Below, piece after piece: positions 9,645 to 18,225 of a stretch of DNA of 62,017 nt. A program made the translations under genes and the position numbers. The DNA comes from an uncultured Pelagibacteraceae bacterium (GTDB lineage: Bacteria > Pseudomonadota > Alphaproteobacteria > Pelagibacterales > Pelagibacteraceae), in assembly GCA_902526085.1 (NCBI GenBank), contig CABZJN010000005.1, forward strand, positions 1-62,017. The letters run 5' to 3'. How positions within the stretch are numbered: position 1 is the stretch's first letter; every line of letters begins with the position of its first letter. A model generated the notes under the pieces. The model was not told where the DNA came from. It was given only the letters and a program-made list of their open reading frames with translations, and made no database searches.

Positions 9645-10976
9645 TTAAAAACCTAAACTTTTGCCCATTATTTTATCAGGTAGCCAGGTAACAATTTCAG
9701 GAAAAATACATAATATTAGTATAGCTAAAGCCATAATTATCATAAAAGGAATAGATCCTTTTAATATTTCTGACAAGCTTACATCTGGAGTAATACCTTT
9801 TATTATATAAAGATTTAATCCAACAGGTGGAGTGATAAGGCCGATTTCCATATTTATTGTAAATACGATTGCAAACCAATATGGATCAAATCCTAAAGTT
9901 GTTATAACAGGTAACAATATTGCTGAAGTCATCACAATGACAGCGACTGGAGGTAAAAAGAAACCCGCTATAAGTAAAAAAATATTAATTAAAATAAATA
10001 CTACCCATTTGTTAGAACTTAATTCTACCATGCTTTGAGCTAATGATTGCGTTACATAAAGTTGAGATAAAGTGAATGCAAAAAGGTAAGATGCAGCAAT
10101 GATAAACATAATCATCACACTTTCTTTCATTGAGACTTTAACAATGTTCCATATTTTTTTTGGTTGATAAATTTTGTAAACTACAGCGATCAATACAAAA
10201 ACCAAGAATGCTCCTACACCTGACGCCTCTGAAGGTGTAGCAACTCCTCCATATAACACATATAAAACACCAGCAATAATTGCTAAAAAAGGAAGAATCC
10301 TTGGTAACACTTCAATTTTTTCTTTAAATGTTGGAGGTGTTCTGTTTTTTAATGCCTTTGCTGAGTCTTTATCTATAAAGTAACTATGTATTAGAGCCCA
10401 GATTGCAAACATACCCGCCAACATAAATCCAGGTACTAAACCACATAAAAATAATCTTCCTATTGAAGTCCCAGTTGCAATTCCATATACAATCAAAACA
10501 ATACTTGGGGGAATTAAAACTCCAAGTGTACCACCCGCAGCTATCGTGCCCGTTGCTATTTGATCTGAATATCCTCTTTTTCTCATTTCAGGTATACCCA
10601 TAGTGCCAATTGCTGCACAAGTTGCTGGACTTGATCCACTTAAAGCAGCAAAAACAGAACATGCTCCAATATTAGATATTACTAAACCTCCAGGAACTCT
10701 CCAAAGCCATCTATCTAGGCCGGTGTACAAATCTTTTCCTGCAGGTGAATTAGCAACTGCCATTCCCATTAAAATAAACATTGGTATTGAAAGTAGAACA
10801 AAAGAGTTTAGTCCTGCGTAGAAGGTTTCAGCAAAAACATCTAACATTTGAAAGCCTTCAAATGCCACTAGAAGAGCTATAGACACAAAACTTAATCCAA
10901 ATGCAATTGGTATTCCTGAAAATAGAACTATAAGAGTAAAAACCGCAACAATTACTGCTATTAATAACGGATCCAT
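9645..10976 (-). CDS. dctM: TRAP transporter large permease (DctM)
   Basis: A 443-residue inner-membrane protein of about 12 hydrophobic segments. It has the DctM hallmarks: SIPMFILMGMAVANS, the AALSGSSPATCAAIGTMGIPEM region, and the GTLGVLIPPSIVLIVYG motif, repeated in the second half as GLITPPVGLNLYIIKG. It forms the sodium-driven channel subunit with DctQ and receives substrate from DctP. Its ATG overlaps the dctQ stop by one base. It is followed by malonyl-CoA decarboxylase after 15 bases. Confidence 0.95.
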   Translation of the reverse strand: MDPLLIAVIVAVFTLIVLFSGIPIAFGLSFVSIALLVAFEGFQMLDVFAETFYAGLNSFVLLSIPMFILMGMAVANSPAGKDLYTGLDRWLWRVPGGLVISNIGACSVFAALSGSSPATCAAIGTMGIPEMRKRGYSDQIATGTIAAGGTLGVLIPPSIVLIVYGIATGTSIGRLFLCGLVPGFMLAGMFAIWALIHSYFIDKDSAKALKNRTPPTFKEKIEVLPRILPFLAIIAGVLYVLYGGVATPSEASGVGAFLVFVLIAVVYKIYQPKKIWNIVKVSMKESVMIMFIIAASYLFAFTLSQLYVTQSLAQSMVELSSNKWVVFILINIFLLIAGFFLPPVAVIVMTSAILLPVITTLGFDPYWFAIVFTINMEIGLITPPVGLNLYIIKGITPDVSLSEILKGSIPFMIIMALAILILCIFPEIVTWLPDKIMGKSLGF

Positions 10977-11470
10977 TAATTATTACCCTCTTCATCAAAA
11001 AGTTTTATAATTTCAGCAATATATTGAAGTATCATTAAAGCTGCACCAATCATCATTGAAGAATAAGGTATCCATAAAGGTGGATCCCAAACTGTTCCTG
11101 TCGAATAATTTTTTGTGAAAGCTTCCTCAACCATTAAGAATCCAAAATAGAATAGAATTAAGAAAAATAATAAGCTTATTAATGATGTAAATATTTTAAG
11201 TCTAAGAATATTTTTTTTTGATAAAAAATCATAAATCCATTCCATACTAACATGTGCTTTTTCACTTAAAACATAAGCACTTCCAATGAAAGTCGAGGCA
11301 ACTAAAAGCATTGTAACTAACTCAGTTTGCCATGTGATTGCTCTTTGAAAAAAATATCTTTCAAAGACAAGCTCAACAATTACTAAAATAGATAATATTA
11401 ATGCTAAAACTGCAAAAGCACCGCAAGCCTTTGACGATAAATTACAAAATTTTAAATATTTTTCTTTCAT
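10976..11470 (-). CDS. dctQ: TRAP transporter small permease (DctQ)
   Basis: A 164-residue protein with four transmembrane segments, containing FQRAITWQTELVTMLLVASTFIGSA, which matches the DctQ signature region. It pairs with DctM. The start codon lies only 6 bases from the foot of the hairpin at 11477-11505, and the best Shine-Dalgarno match (AGGGG) is in the 3' arm of that hairpin as read on this strand, so expression is probably reduced relative to dctP. Confidence 0.92.
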   Translation of the reverse strand: MKEKYLKFCNLSSKACGAFAVLALILSILVIVELVFERYFFQRAITWQTELVTMLLVASTFIGSAYVLSEKAHVSMEWIYDFLSKKNILRLKIFTSLISLLFFLILFYFGFLMVEEAFTKNYSTGTVWDPPLWIPYSSMMIGAALMILQYIAEIIKLFDEEGNN

Positions 11471-11505
11471 AAAAAAAACCCCTATTTAATTTTCAAATAG
11501 GGGTT
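11471..11505 (-). terminator. Hairpin with U-tract between dctP and dctQ
   Basis: A perfect 11-base stem, AACCCCTATTT (11477-11487) with AAATAGGGGTT (11495-11505), encloses the 7-base loop AATTTTC. Read leftward, the stem runs into a row of T residues (11478-11471), the form of a rho-independent terminator for dctP. The 3' arm on the transcript carries AGGGG, 8 bases before the dctQ ATG, so the same structure could also mask the dctQ ribosome-binding site. Some read-through must occur because dctQ has no space for its own promoter here. Confidence 0.88.
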
Positions 11506-11519
11506 CTTTATATATCTTT

Positions 11520-12530
11520 TTATTTAACTGCTAAAGCCATTTCCATCAGCTTATCACCGCCTGGAACTTTTTCAGCAAATGCTTTGTGAGAAGATTGTTT
11601 TGCAATCTCAACCCAAGCCGCATGGTCGTTTGCATCCATATATACTAACTTAACTCCTGCTGCTTTATAAGCGTCTTCAAATTTTTTATCTAAATTTTCG
11701 ACTTGCGCAGTCATATATTTCTCAGCAACTTTACCTGCCTCCATTAAAGCATTTTGTTGTTTGGAATTTAATTTATCAAAACTCATTTTTGACATCAAAA
11801 TTGGCTCATACATAAACCATAATCCAAATTTTCCTGGAGGTGTTGCACAGCTTACTTGTTCATAAATTTTGTAACTTACAAAACTTCCTGAACTAGTGTT
11901 TGCACCAGTTAATACTCCTGTTTGTAATCCAGTGTAAATCTCAGATGAAGGCATACTTTGAATACCCGCTCCCGCTGCTTCCAACATTTGGTTAAATGCT
12001 TTACCAGCTGCTCTCATTACTTGTCCTTTAGCATCTGATGGATTTTTTATACATTTAGATTTTGATGCAAATCCACCACCAAGCCAAGCATCAGATAATA
12101 CAACTACACCAGCATCATTAATGATTCTCTTGATCTCTGTCATCATCGGGCCTTTATTAAATCTTAAAGCATGATCATGATTTTTAACAGTTCCTGGCAT
12201 TAGTGTTGCATCAAATTCAGGATGAAATTTCGATGCATATGCTAATGGAAACGCTGAAATATCTAACTGACCAGTAGTCATTGGTTTCCATTGTTCTTTT
12301 GGTTTGTAAAGCGATTTTGCAGGATAAATTCTAATATCTAAATCAACACCTGCTTTTTTAACTTCATCAGCAATTATTTGAACCATTTCATGTCTTGGAT
12401 CAAAAGAACCATCAGCTCTTGGAGTGCCCGGCCACTGGTGACTTGCTTTTAATGTCACAGCGTAAGCTGATCCAATTAATGAGAAAGCTAAAAATAATGT
12501 TGTGAAATAAAAACTTATTTTTTTTAACAT
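11520..12530 (-). CDS. dctP: TRAP transporter solute-binding protein (DctP)
   Basis: A 336-residue periplasmic binding protein with a clear Sec signal peptide ending at SAYA near residue 24. Family features include the region MRAAGKAFNQMLEAAGAG, which contains the Arg that usually contacts the substrate carboxylate, then PSSEIYTGLQTGVLTGAN. It delivers substrate to DctQM, encoded downstream past a terminator-like hairpin. It is divergent from a class III CoA-transferase with a 21-base palindrome between them. The ligand is unknown; the neighbouring malonyl-CoA decarboxylase suggests a dicarboxylate. Confidence 0.93.
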   Translation of the reverse strand: MLKKISFYFTTLFLAFSLIGSAYAVTLKASHQWPGTPRADGSFDPRHEMVQIIADEVKKAGVDLDIRIYPAKSLYKPKEQWKPMTTGQLDISAFPLAYASKFHPEFDATLMPGTVKNHDHALRFNKGPMMTEIKRIINDAGVVVLSDAWLGGGFASKSKCIKNPSDAKGQVMRAAGKAFNQMLEAAGAGIQSMPSSEIYTGLQTGVLTGANTSSGSFVSYKIYEQVSCATPPGKFGLWFMYEPILMSKMSFDKLNSKQQNALMEAGKVAEKYMTAQVENLDKKFEDAYKAAGVKLVYMDANDHAAWVEIAKQSSHKAFAEKVPGGDKLMEMALAVK

Positions 12531-12549
12531 GTTTTCCCCTCTTTAAATT

Positions 12550-12570
12550 AATTTAATAGTCTATTAAATT
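12550..12570. promoter_or_regulatory. 21-base palindrome, candidate operator
   Basis: AATTTAATAG and CTATTAAATT form perfect 10-base inverted arms around a single central T. The site lies 20 bases upstream of the dctP start and 48 bases upstream of the divergent CoA-transferase start, where a dimeric regulator could control both. The bound protein is unknown and no regulator gene is adjacent. AT-rich sequence makes chance palindromes more likely, but a perfect 10-base arm is unusual even so. Confidence 0.5.
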
Positions 12571-12617
12571 GAACTTATTAGTAAGAGTCAATATAAGTAA
12601 ATGTCATATATTTAATT

Positions 12618-13760
12618 ATGGATGGACCATTAAAAAATTTACTAGTTGTTGATTTAACAAGGGTTTTAGTAGGACCTTATTGTACAATGATACTCTCAGA
12701 TTTAGGTGCAAGAGTTATAAAGATTGAAGCACCTGAGACAGGTGACGACTCTAGAAAATTTGGACCCTTTGTAAAAGATTACTCAGCTTATTTTATGTCA
12801 TTGAATAGAGGAAAAGAAAGCATTGCATTGAATTTAAAAAATGAAGATGACAAAAAAATATTTGAAAAAATATTGTCTAAGGCAGATATTTTAGTAGAAA
12901 ATTTTAAACCTGGCACCTTAGAAAAGTGGGGTTTTGGTTGGGAAGATGTGAGCAAAAAGTACCCTAAATTAATTTATGCATCAGCATCAGGGTTTGGTCA
13001 AACAGGACCCTTAAAAGAACTTCCAGCATATGATATGGTCGTTCAAGGTATGGGAGGATTAATGAGTGTTACAGGTCATCCTAATTCTGAACCTACGAGA
13101 GTTGGAACTTCTATCGGTGATATTACTGCTGGTCTATTTACAGCAATTGGAATTAATGCAGCTTTATACGATAGAAAGAAAACTGGAAAAGGAGCTTTTA
13201 TAGATGTTTCAATGTTGGATTGCCAAATAGCAATTTTAGAAAATGCAATTGCAAGGTATCTCTCCAAAAATGAAATTCCGGGACCAATGGGTTCAAGACA
13301 TCCATCTATTGCACCCTTTGAAGCTTTTAAAACAAAAGATAGCTACATAATTATTGCTGCAGGAAATGATAAACTTTTTACAAAACTTTGTGATGTATTA
13401 AAAATTCCTGAAACTGCAAATGATGAAAGGTTTAATTCTAACTCGTTACGATGTGAAAACATGGATCAATTAAAAGAAATTTTTGAAAAACAATTAAATT
13501 CAAAATCTACAAATGAATGGGTAAAAGAAATGGAAGCATTAAAAATTCCATGCGGACCAATTTTTAATATAAAGCAAGCTGTAGAGAATCCTCAAATTCA
13601 AGAAAGAAATATGATTGTGAAATCATACCATAAAATTATTGGTGAATTTAAATCTGCAGGTAACCCAATTAAAATGTCTACTTATAAAGATGAAGATACT
13701 AGAGGTGATATACCTGATTTAGATGAACACCGAGAAAAAATAATAAAGGAATTTGGTTAA
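12618..13760 (+). CDS. Class III CoA-transferase (CaiB/Frc/BaiF family)
   Basis: The 380-residue protein begins with LLVVDLTRVLVGPYCTMILSDLGA, the family N-terminus, and has the VENFKPG motif, ASGFGQTGP and the catalytic Asp in LPAYDMVVQGMGG. Enzymes of this family move CoA between organic acids through Asp-CoA thioester intermediates. It is divergent from dctP, so it may activate the acid imported by the TRAP system, for example using succinyl-CoA as donor, with malonyl-CoA decarboxylase acting next. That pathway is inferred from position only. It ends one base before rpoZ on the other strand. Confidence 0.88.
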   Translation: MDGPLKNLLVVDLTRVLVGPYCTMILSDLGARVIKIEAPETGDDSRKFGPFVKDYSAYFMSLNRGKESIALNLKNEDDKKIFEKILSKADILVENFKPGTLEKWGFGWEDVSKKYPKLIYASASGFGQTGPLKELPAYDMVVQGMGGLMSVTGHPNSEPTRVGTSIGDITAGLFTAIGINAALYDRKKTGKGAFIDVSMLDCQIAILENAIARYLSKNEIPGPMGSRHPSIAPFEAFKTKDSYIIIAAGNDKLFTKLCDVLKIPETANDERFNSNSLRCENMDQLKEIFEKQLNSKSTNEWVKEMEALKIPCGPIFNIKQAVENPQIQERNMIVKSYHKIIGEFKSAGNPIKMSTYKDEDTRGDIPDLDEHREKIIKEFG

Positions 13761-13761
13761 T

Positions 13762-14280
13762 TTACTCTTGATTTTCTGTTTCGTCTGAAACCGTTTCTTC
13801 TTGATCTTTCATTTCGTCTAAAGAAACATCAACTTCTTCTTCTTGTGCTTCTTCAATAGGATCAGAACTAGGCTGCTCGGTAGTATTTTGCAATTCTTCT
13901 AAATCATCTTTTGATACTTGAATTTTTTCTGGAATTTTTCTTGCTCTTTTAGATGGAAGTATTGGAACACCACTCTTTGAAATCTCCCCTTTGTAAAGAT
14001 TTTCAAAATCATCACCAATATCATCTTCATCTTCAGATGTGTCATCAACTTGCTCAACATGTTTTCTTAATTTGTAAACAGCAGCATCTGTTAAATCTGA
14101 AACTTTTATTGTTTCTTCTGCTATTTCTCTTAATGCTATAACAGTGTTTTTATCGTTATCTCTTTCTAAAGTTGGTTCTAATCCTGAATTAAGTTGTGTA
14201 GCTCTCTCCTTTGCAACTAATACTAATTCATAAGGACTCTCAACTTTATCAATACAATCTTCAACTGTTACTCTTGCCAT
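13762..14280 (-). CDS. rpoZ: DNA-directed RNA polymerase omega subunit, with long acidic tail
   Basis: The start [23 protein letters not shown] and the following RATQLNSG and [12 protein letters not shown] segments are diagnostic of omega, the small RNA polymerase subunit that helps assemble beta prime. I use the ATG at 14280 (172 residues); an in-frame GTG five codons upstream is less likely because family members begin MARVT. Only about 85 residues are needed for the omega fold; the remaining half is a charged, Glu/Asp-rich, probably disordered tail with a short basic patch ([11 protein letters not shown]). E. coli omega is 91 residues. Confidence 0.93.
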   Translation of the reverse strand: MARVTVEDCIDKVESPYELVLVAKERATQLNSGLEPTLERDNDKNTVIALREIAEETIKVSDLTDAAVYKLRKHVEQVDDTSEDEDDIGDDFENLYKGEISKSGVPILPSKRARKIPEKIQVSKDDLEELQNTTEQPSSDPIEEAQEEEVDVSLDEMKDQEETVSDETENQE

Positions 14281-14321
14281 GGCGGTTAAATACACCTCGA
14301 TTATAAAAAAATCAAGCAGTA

Positions 14322-15530
14322 TTAGAGATAAACTGGATTTAATTTTTTTCTAATGGTGAAAAGTAAAGCTATAGAGCATGCGATTGCAATTGCTGCAATA
14401 AATGCGATTTTTTCAATTGAAAATCCAGCATCTATAAAAAAACCAAACAATGCTGTACCAAAAGCAGTTGCAAATACCATCAAAGCTGTGGTCAAAGCTT
14501 TAATAGATCCAATATATTTTACCCCGTAAATTTCTGCCCATGTTGATGATCCTAATAAATTAGCAAGACCATTAGATATTCCTACCAAACCTAGAAATAA
14601 AAAAGCAGTTTGCGGAGCATCAAAATAGATAATGACTAAAGTTCCTAAGAACAATGGAATATTCATGTAGATTAGTAATTTTCTACTTGTAAACTTATCA
14701 ATTAAATAACCAGCAATAATTAAAGTAATTACAGAAAAAATTGAGTAAGACATAAAAGATTGGGCAATTGTATATTCACCCCACCCTTTTGAATTAGTGA
14801 CGAATGATTGATAAACAAATACTCCTGTAGCTATCCAGGGCATTGCCAGCATATTTAATGAAACAATATAAAACCTATAATCCTTAAGAACTTCAATTCT
14901 TTTCCAATTTTTAATATTATCCTCTTTTAGTTTTTCATTTTGGTTGCTCTCTCTAGTATCTAATTTCACATCTTTAACTAAAATGTAAGATGCTAAAGGT
15001 AAAAAAATTAAAACTATTAAAGAAAAGATTACCCATAAATCTTGCCAAATAATCATTGTTAAAAGGTAAACAATTAATACAGGCATTATAAATTCTGCTG
15101 AAGATAGACCAAACCATATAATGCTTAACGCTTTACCTCTAGATTTTGTAAAATATCTTGAAATAGTAGTTGAAGCTGTATGAGACATTAATCCTTGTCC
15201 AGAAAACCTCATTAAAAAAATTGAAACAAATAAAAAAGCTACTGATGATGTTTTGGAAAAGAAAAATGAGGAAAAAGACAAAAGTATCGTAACAAAGATT
15301 GCAAATTTAAGTACATTTACATCATCAATTTTTTTTCCAATCCATATTAGAAGTAAACTACTAAATAGAGTAGCTGATGCATAAATCGTGCCAAATTGTC
15401 CATGTGTAATAGAAAGTGTTTCTCTGATGCTTAAATTGAATAAACCTATAAAAAAACTCTGTCCAAAACATGAAAAAAATGTAAAAATAAATCCAAATAT
15501 AATTACTTTTAAACTTAAATTTTTAAACAT
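14322..15530 (-). CDS. Major facilitator superfamily permease
   Basis: A 402-residue protein with 12 hydrophobic segments and a central charged loop near residues 195-215 ([17 protein letters not shown]), the usual MFS layout. The loop between TM2 and TM3 reads [13 protein letters not shown] and the matching second-half loop is [13 protein letters not shown], both variants of the MFS G-x3-D-R motif. It resembles the monocarboxylate/oxalate-formate type of MFS protein, but the substrate cannot be inferred. It starts 11 bases from the divergent dehydrogenase gene. Confidence 0.85.
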   Translation of the reverse strand: MFKNLSLKVIIFGFIFTFFSCFGQSFFIGLFNLSIRETLSITHGQFGTIYASATLFSSLLLIWIGKKIDDVNVLKFAIFVTILLSFSSFFFSKTSSVAFLFVSIFLMRFSGQGLMSHTASTTISRYFTKSRGKALSIIWFGLSSAEFIMPVLIVYLLTMIIWQDLWVIFSLIVLIFLPLASYILVKDVKLDTRESNQNEKLKEDNIKNWKRIEVLKDYRFYIVSLNMLAMPWIATGVFVYQSFVTNSKGWGEYTIAQSFMSYSIFSVITLIIAGYLIDKFTSRKLLIYMNIPLFLGTLVIIYFDAPQTAFLFLGLVGISNGLANLLGSSTWAEIYGVKYIGSIKALTTALMVFATAFGTALFGFFIDAGFSIEKIAFIAAIAIACSIALLFTIRKKLNPVYL

Positions 15531-15541
15531 ATAAATAATTT

Positions 15542-16417
15542 ATGACTTGTAATGTTGCTTTCATAGGTCTCGGGGTAATGGGTTATCCAATGGCTGGTTA
15601 TATATCAAAAGCTGGGCACAATGTAACTGTTTTTAATAGAACAACTGCTAAAGCTGAAAAATGGATTACTGAATATAAAGGTAAAATGGCTTCAACACCA
15701 AAAGAAGCTGCAGAAGGTGCTGATTTTATTTTCACTTGTGTGGGTAACGATGAAGATTTGAAACAAGTTACTTTAGGTGAAAACGGATTATTTCATAGCG
15801 CTAAAGAAGGTTCAATCTACGTAGATAATTCAACTGTATCTGCAGAAGTATCAAGAGAACTTTATAATAAAGCGAAAGAAAAAGGATTTGCATTTTTAGA
15901 TGCACCAATTTCTGGTGGTCAATCAGGTGCTGAAGGTGGAATTCTAACTGTTATGGTTGGGGGTGATGAAGAGATTTTCAAAAAAGCAGAACCAGTAATT
16001 GATTGCTATAGTAAAAAAGTAAAATTAATTGGTCCATCAGGAAGTGGTCAACTTACAAAAATGATGAACCAAATGTGCATTGCAGGTGTTGTTCAAGGTC
16101 TATCAGAAGCTATCAATTTTGGAATAAACGCTGGTTTAGATATTGATAAAGTAATGGAAACAATATCAAAAGGTGCAGCTCAATCTTGGCAAATGGAAAA
16201 TAGATATAAAACTATGGTTGAAGACAAATTTGATTATGGTTTTGCAGTAGATTGGATGAGAAAAGATTTAAAGATTGTAATTGAAGAAGCAAAAAGAAAT
16301 GGTTCACCAGTCCCGATTACTGAAATAGTTGATGAGTATTACTCCGATGTTCAAAAAATGGGTGGTAATCGATGGGATAGCTCTAGTTTAATTGCTAGAC
16401 TGAAAAAAAAGAAGTAA
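15542..16417 (+). CDS. 3-hydroxyisobutyrate / tartronate semialdehyde reductase family dehydrogenase
   Basis: This 291-residue beta-hydroxyacid dehydrogenase has the Rossmann start VAFIGLGVMGYPMAG, the substrate-binding DAPISGGQSGAEGG motif and the catalytic-Lys segment GSGQLTKMMNQ. The family oxidises or reduces 3-hydroxyacids with NAD(P). FNRT after the second beta strand (Asn-Arg instead of Asp) favours NADP binding, by family experience. It might act as GlxR/GarR in glyoxylate carboligation or as MmsB in valine breakdown; the sequence does not decide. The next gene follows after 4 bases. Confidence 0.85.
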   Translation: MTCNVAFIGLGVMGYPMAGYISKAGHNVTVFNRTTAKAEKWITEYKGKMASTPKEAAEGADFIFTCVGNDEDLKQVTLGENGLFHSAKEGSIYVDNSTVSAEVSRELYNKAKEKGFAFLDAPISGGQSGAEGGILTVMVGGDEEIFKKAEPVIDCYSKKVKLIGPSGSGQLTKMMNQMCIAGVVQGLSEAINFGINAGLDIDKVMETISKGAAQSWQMENRYKTMVEDKFDYGFAVDWMRKDLKIVIEEAKRNGSPVPITEIVDEYYSDVQKMGGNRWDSSSLIARLKKKK

Positions 16418-16421
16418 TCCA

Positions 16422-17027
16422 ATGTCAAATGCTGTCCCATACTATGAGGACTTTTCTGAAATAATGAAAAAAATTTGGTTAATGCTTGATGATGCAGTTA
16501 CCAATAGATCATCACCTTTTCGAATTCCAGTTTTTGTTTGTGGAGATCAATCAGACTTTGATGGAAGGATTGTAGTTCTTAGAAAATCAGATCAATCAAA
16601 TAATATAATTCAATTTCATAGTGATATTAGATCTGATAAAATTCCAAAGTTAAAAAAAAACAACAGTGCAGCGCTTATATTTTATGATAAAGAGGAAAAG
16701 ATTCAGCTTAGGGTTAAAGTTAAATGTGTTGTCAATCATAATAATGAAATAACTGAGCAATCATGGTCAAAAACTGCTCACGTAAGTCGAAAATGTTATT
16801 TAGTAAACAATGGACCAGGAACAGAAACGGATGAACCAAGCTCAGGTTTAAGTCAAGATATTGAAAAGTCTGGCTTTACAATGGAACAAAGTGAAGAAGG
16901 TTATAAAAACTTTACAGTAATACAATGTAAAATTGAAAGTATTGAGTGGCTTTATCTTGCAGCAAAAGGTCATAGAAGAGCAAGATTTGATATTTCAAAT
17001 AATAAACAAAACTGGCTTGTCCCATAA
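16422..17027 (+). CDS. FMN-binding split-barrel protein (pyridoxamine 5'-phosphate oxidase-like)
   Basis: The 201-residue protein has the split-barrel layout of PNPOx-like flavoproteins: RIVVLRKSDQSNNIIQFHSD, then RSDKIPKLKKNNSAALIFYDKEEKIQLRVK, the phosphate/FMN-binding part, and a C-terminal RRARFD near the flavin site. It is shorter at the N-terminus than a full PdxH and lacks the usual end sequence, so I do not call it PdxH. It probably binds FMN or F420 and reduces or oxidises a small molecule. It is coupled to the upstream dehydrogenase by a 4-base gap. Confidence 0.75.
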   Translation: MSNAVPYYEDFSEIMKKIWLMLDDAVTNRSSPFRIPVFVCGDQSDFDGRIVVLRKSDQSNNIIQFHSDIRSDKIPKLKKNNSAALIFYDKEEKIQLRVKVKCVVNHNNEITEQSWSKTAHVSRKCYLVNNGPGTETDEPSSGLSQDIEKSGFTMEQSEEGYKNFTVIQCKIESIEWLYLAAKGHRRARFDISNNKQNWLVP

Positions 17028-17028
17028 A

Positions 17029-17232
17029 ATGCTAAGTGGATTTATTATTGCTGTAGCACTTGTTTTAGGTGGATTGGCAGTAATGAGGTTTGGAATTTTT
17101 CAAATAAGAAAATTTAAAAAAGGTGAAACTAAAATCACAAAAAAAGTTAGTGAACAAATAGCTTTTTTAATATTTTTTGTGATTATTTTAGGGTTAATTG
17201 TTTATTCTGTTAATGATTTGCTTTTTAGATAA
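17029..17232 (+). CDS. Small two-helix membrane protein
   Basis: A 67-residue protein with one hydrophobic segment near residues 2-20, a basic linker (QIRKFKKGETKITKK) and a second hydrophobic segment near 42-60. The frame is open 32 codons upstream, but that part overlaps the preceding gene; the ATG at 17029 sits directly after the TAA at 17025-17027 and gives a sensible hydrophobic start. It is probably co-transcribed with the two genes before it. I do not recognise the family. Confidence 0.6.
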   Translation: MLSGFIIAVALVLGGLAVMRFGIFQIRKFKKGETKITKKVSEQIAFLIFFVIILGLIVYSVNDLLFR

Positions 17233-17233
17233 A

Positions 17234-18223
17234 TTAGTTTTCCTGATAAATGTTTAACTCATCCTCCCAAGATGCAGTAACATCACTTCTAGCATAAAAA
17301 CATTGATATCCAATACCTTCTTCAGGTTCAAATTTTATATAATCATGTTTAGTAACTTTCCATTTATCTTTTGAAAGGCAGGTTAATTCAAAGGGGTCAA
17401 AAGGAGTGTCTGACGTGGGAGTGAAATAAACACTATCTTGCATATCTGGACAATTTTCAATGTCATGACCCCAATAATCATCATTCTTTGGATCTAAATT
17501 GTGATTTTTTCCATCGCCTGACCTGCTCATCATATCTTTTGTTTTTTTAGTGTTATGTCCTTCAATATAATTTGGTGAACATGTATAAATTGCTCCCATA
17601 GCATGCAAAACCTCGTGTAAAATAAAATATCCAACCTCTTTGTTGTTAAGTGGCCATTTTTTTTGATGTTTAGAAAATACATTAAATATTGGAAATCCAC
17701 CAGAAAATGGCCAATCCTTATAACTAAAGTCTCCAAAGTTAAAATAAATTTTTTTAGGATTATTCATACCACTGTTAATTATAGATCTTCCGAATACATT
17801 TGCACAACTTCCCCATTTTGATTTTTTCATATCTTTTTTGGTTCTATTAACTCTAAGAAATGTAATATCCAGCTTTCCATCTTCACGTCTGTCCCATTTT
17901 AATTTCTGACCTTCACCATTATTAAAATTTGATTTTTTATTTGCTTTTGCAGTTTTCTTCAAAATCCAATTATCTGCAATCTCTACCCATTTTTCTACAT
18001 CTCCATTTATATCGCCTTCTTTATCTTTAGAGTCCTTTAATAAAGTGTAAACAACATGAACTTGAAAATCATCATTAACATCTGGTTGATCCTCAAAAAA
18101 TCTGCCCGGTTTTTTATCGCTATCTAAAATTACTGGAGTTGTGTTACTATCATAGCATTTATCAGCATATGCATTTGAAATTATTAAAATAAATGAAATA
18201 AGTATTATTAATATCTTTTTCAT
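17234..18223 (-). CDS. Secreted protein with HExxHxxG motif, tandem paralogue 2
   Basis: A 329-residue protein with a signal peptide (hydrophobic 3-18, cut near NAYA). It contains ILHEVLHAMGAIYTC, a zinc-peptidase-like HExxHxxG site followed by an aromatic residue and a Cys instead of the third metzincin His. It shares with its neighbour an N-terminal FEDQPDV motif, an ING motif, and a C-terminal HDIENCPDMQDSV then PTS-x-TPF segment. The role is unknown; a secreted metallopeptidase is possible if zinc binding is complete. It lies 2 bases downstream of its paralogue and 1 base from the convergent small membrane protein gene. Confidence 0.75.
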   Translation of the reverse strand: MKKILIILISFILIISNAYADKCYDSNTTPVILDSDKKPGRFFEDQPDVNDDFQVHVVYTLLKDSKDKEGDINGDVEKWVEIADNWILKKTAKANKKSNFNNGEGQKLKWDRREDGKLDITFLRVNRTKKDMKKSKWGSCANVFGRSIINSGMNNPKKIYFNFGDFSYKDWPFSGGFPIFNVFSKHQKKWPLNNKEVGYFILHEVLHAMGAIYTCSPNYIEGHNTKKTKDMMSRSGDGKNHNLDPKNDDYWGHDIENCPDMQDSVYFTPTSDTPFDPFELTCLSKDKWKVTKHDYIKFEPEEGIGYQCFYARSDVTASWEDELNIYQEN

Positions 18224-18225
18224 CT

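Noticed and set aside
16933-17031. Longer 99-residue version of the small membrane protein
   Set aside because: The first 32 codons overlap the split-barrel gene in another frame; the ATG at 17029 directly after that gene's stop is the natural start.
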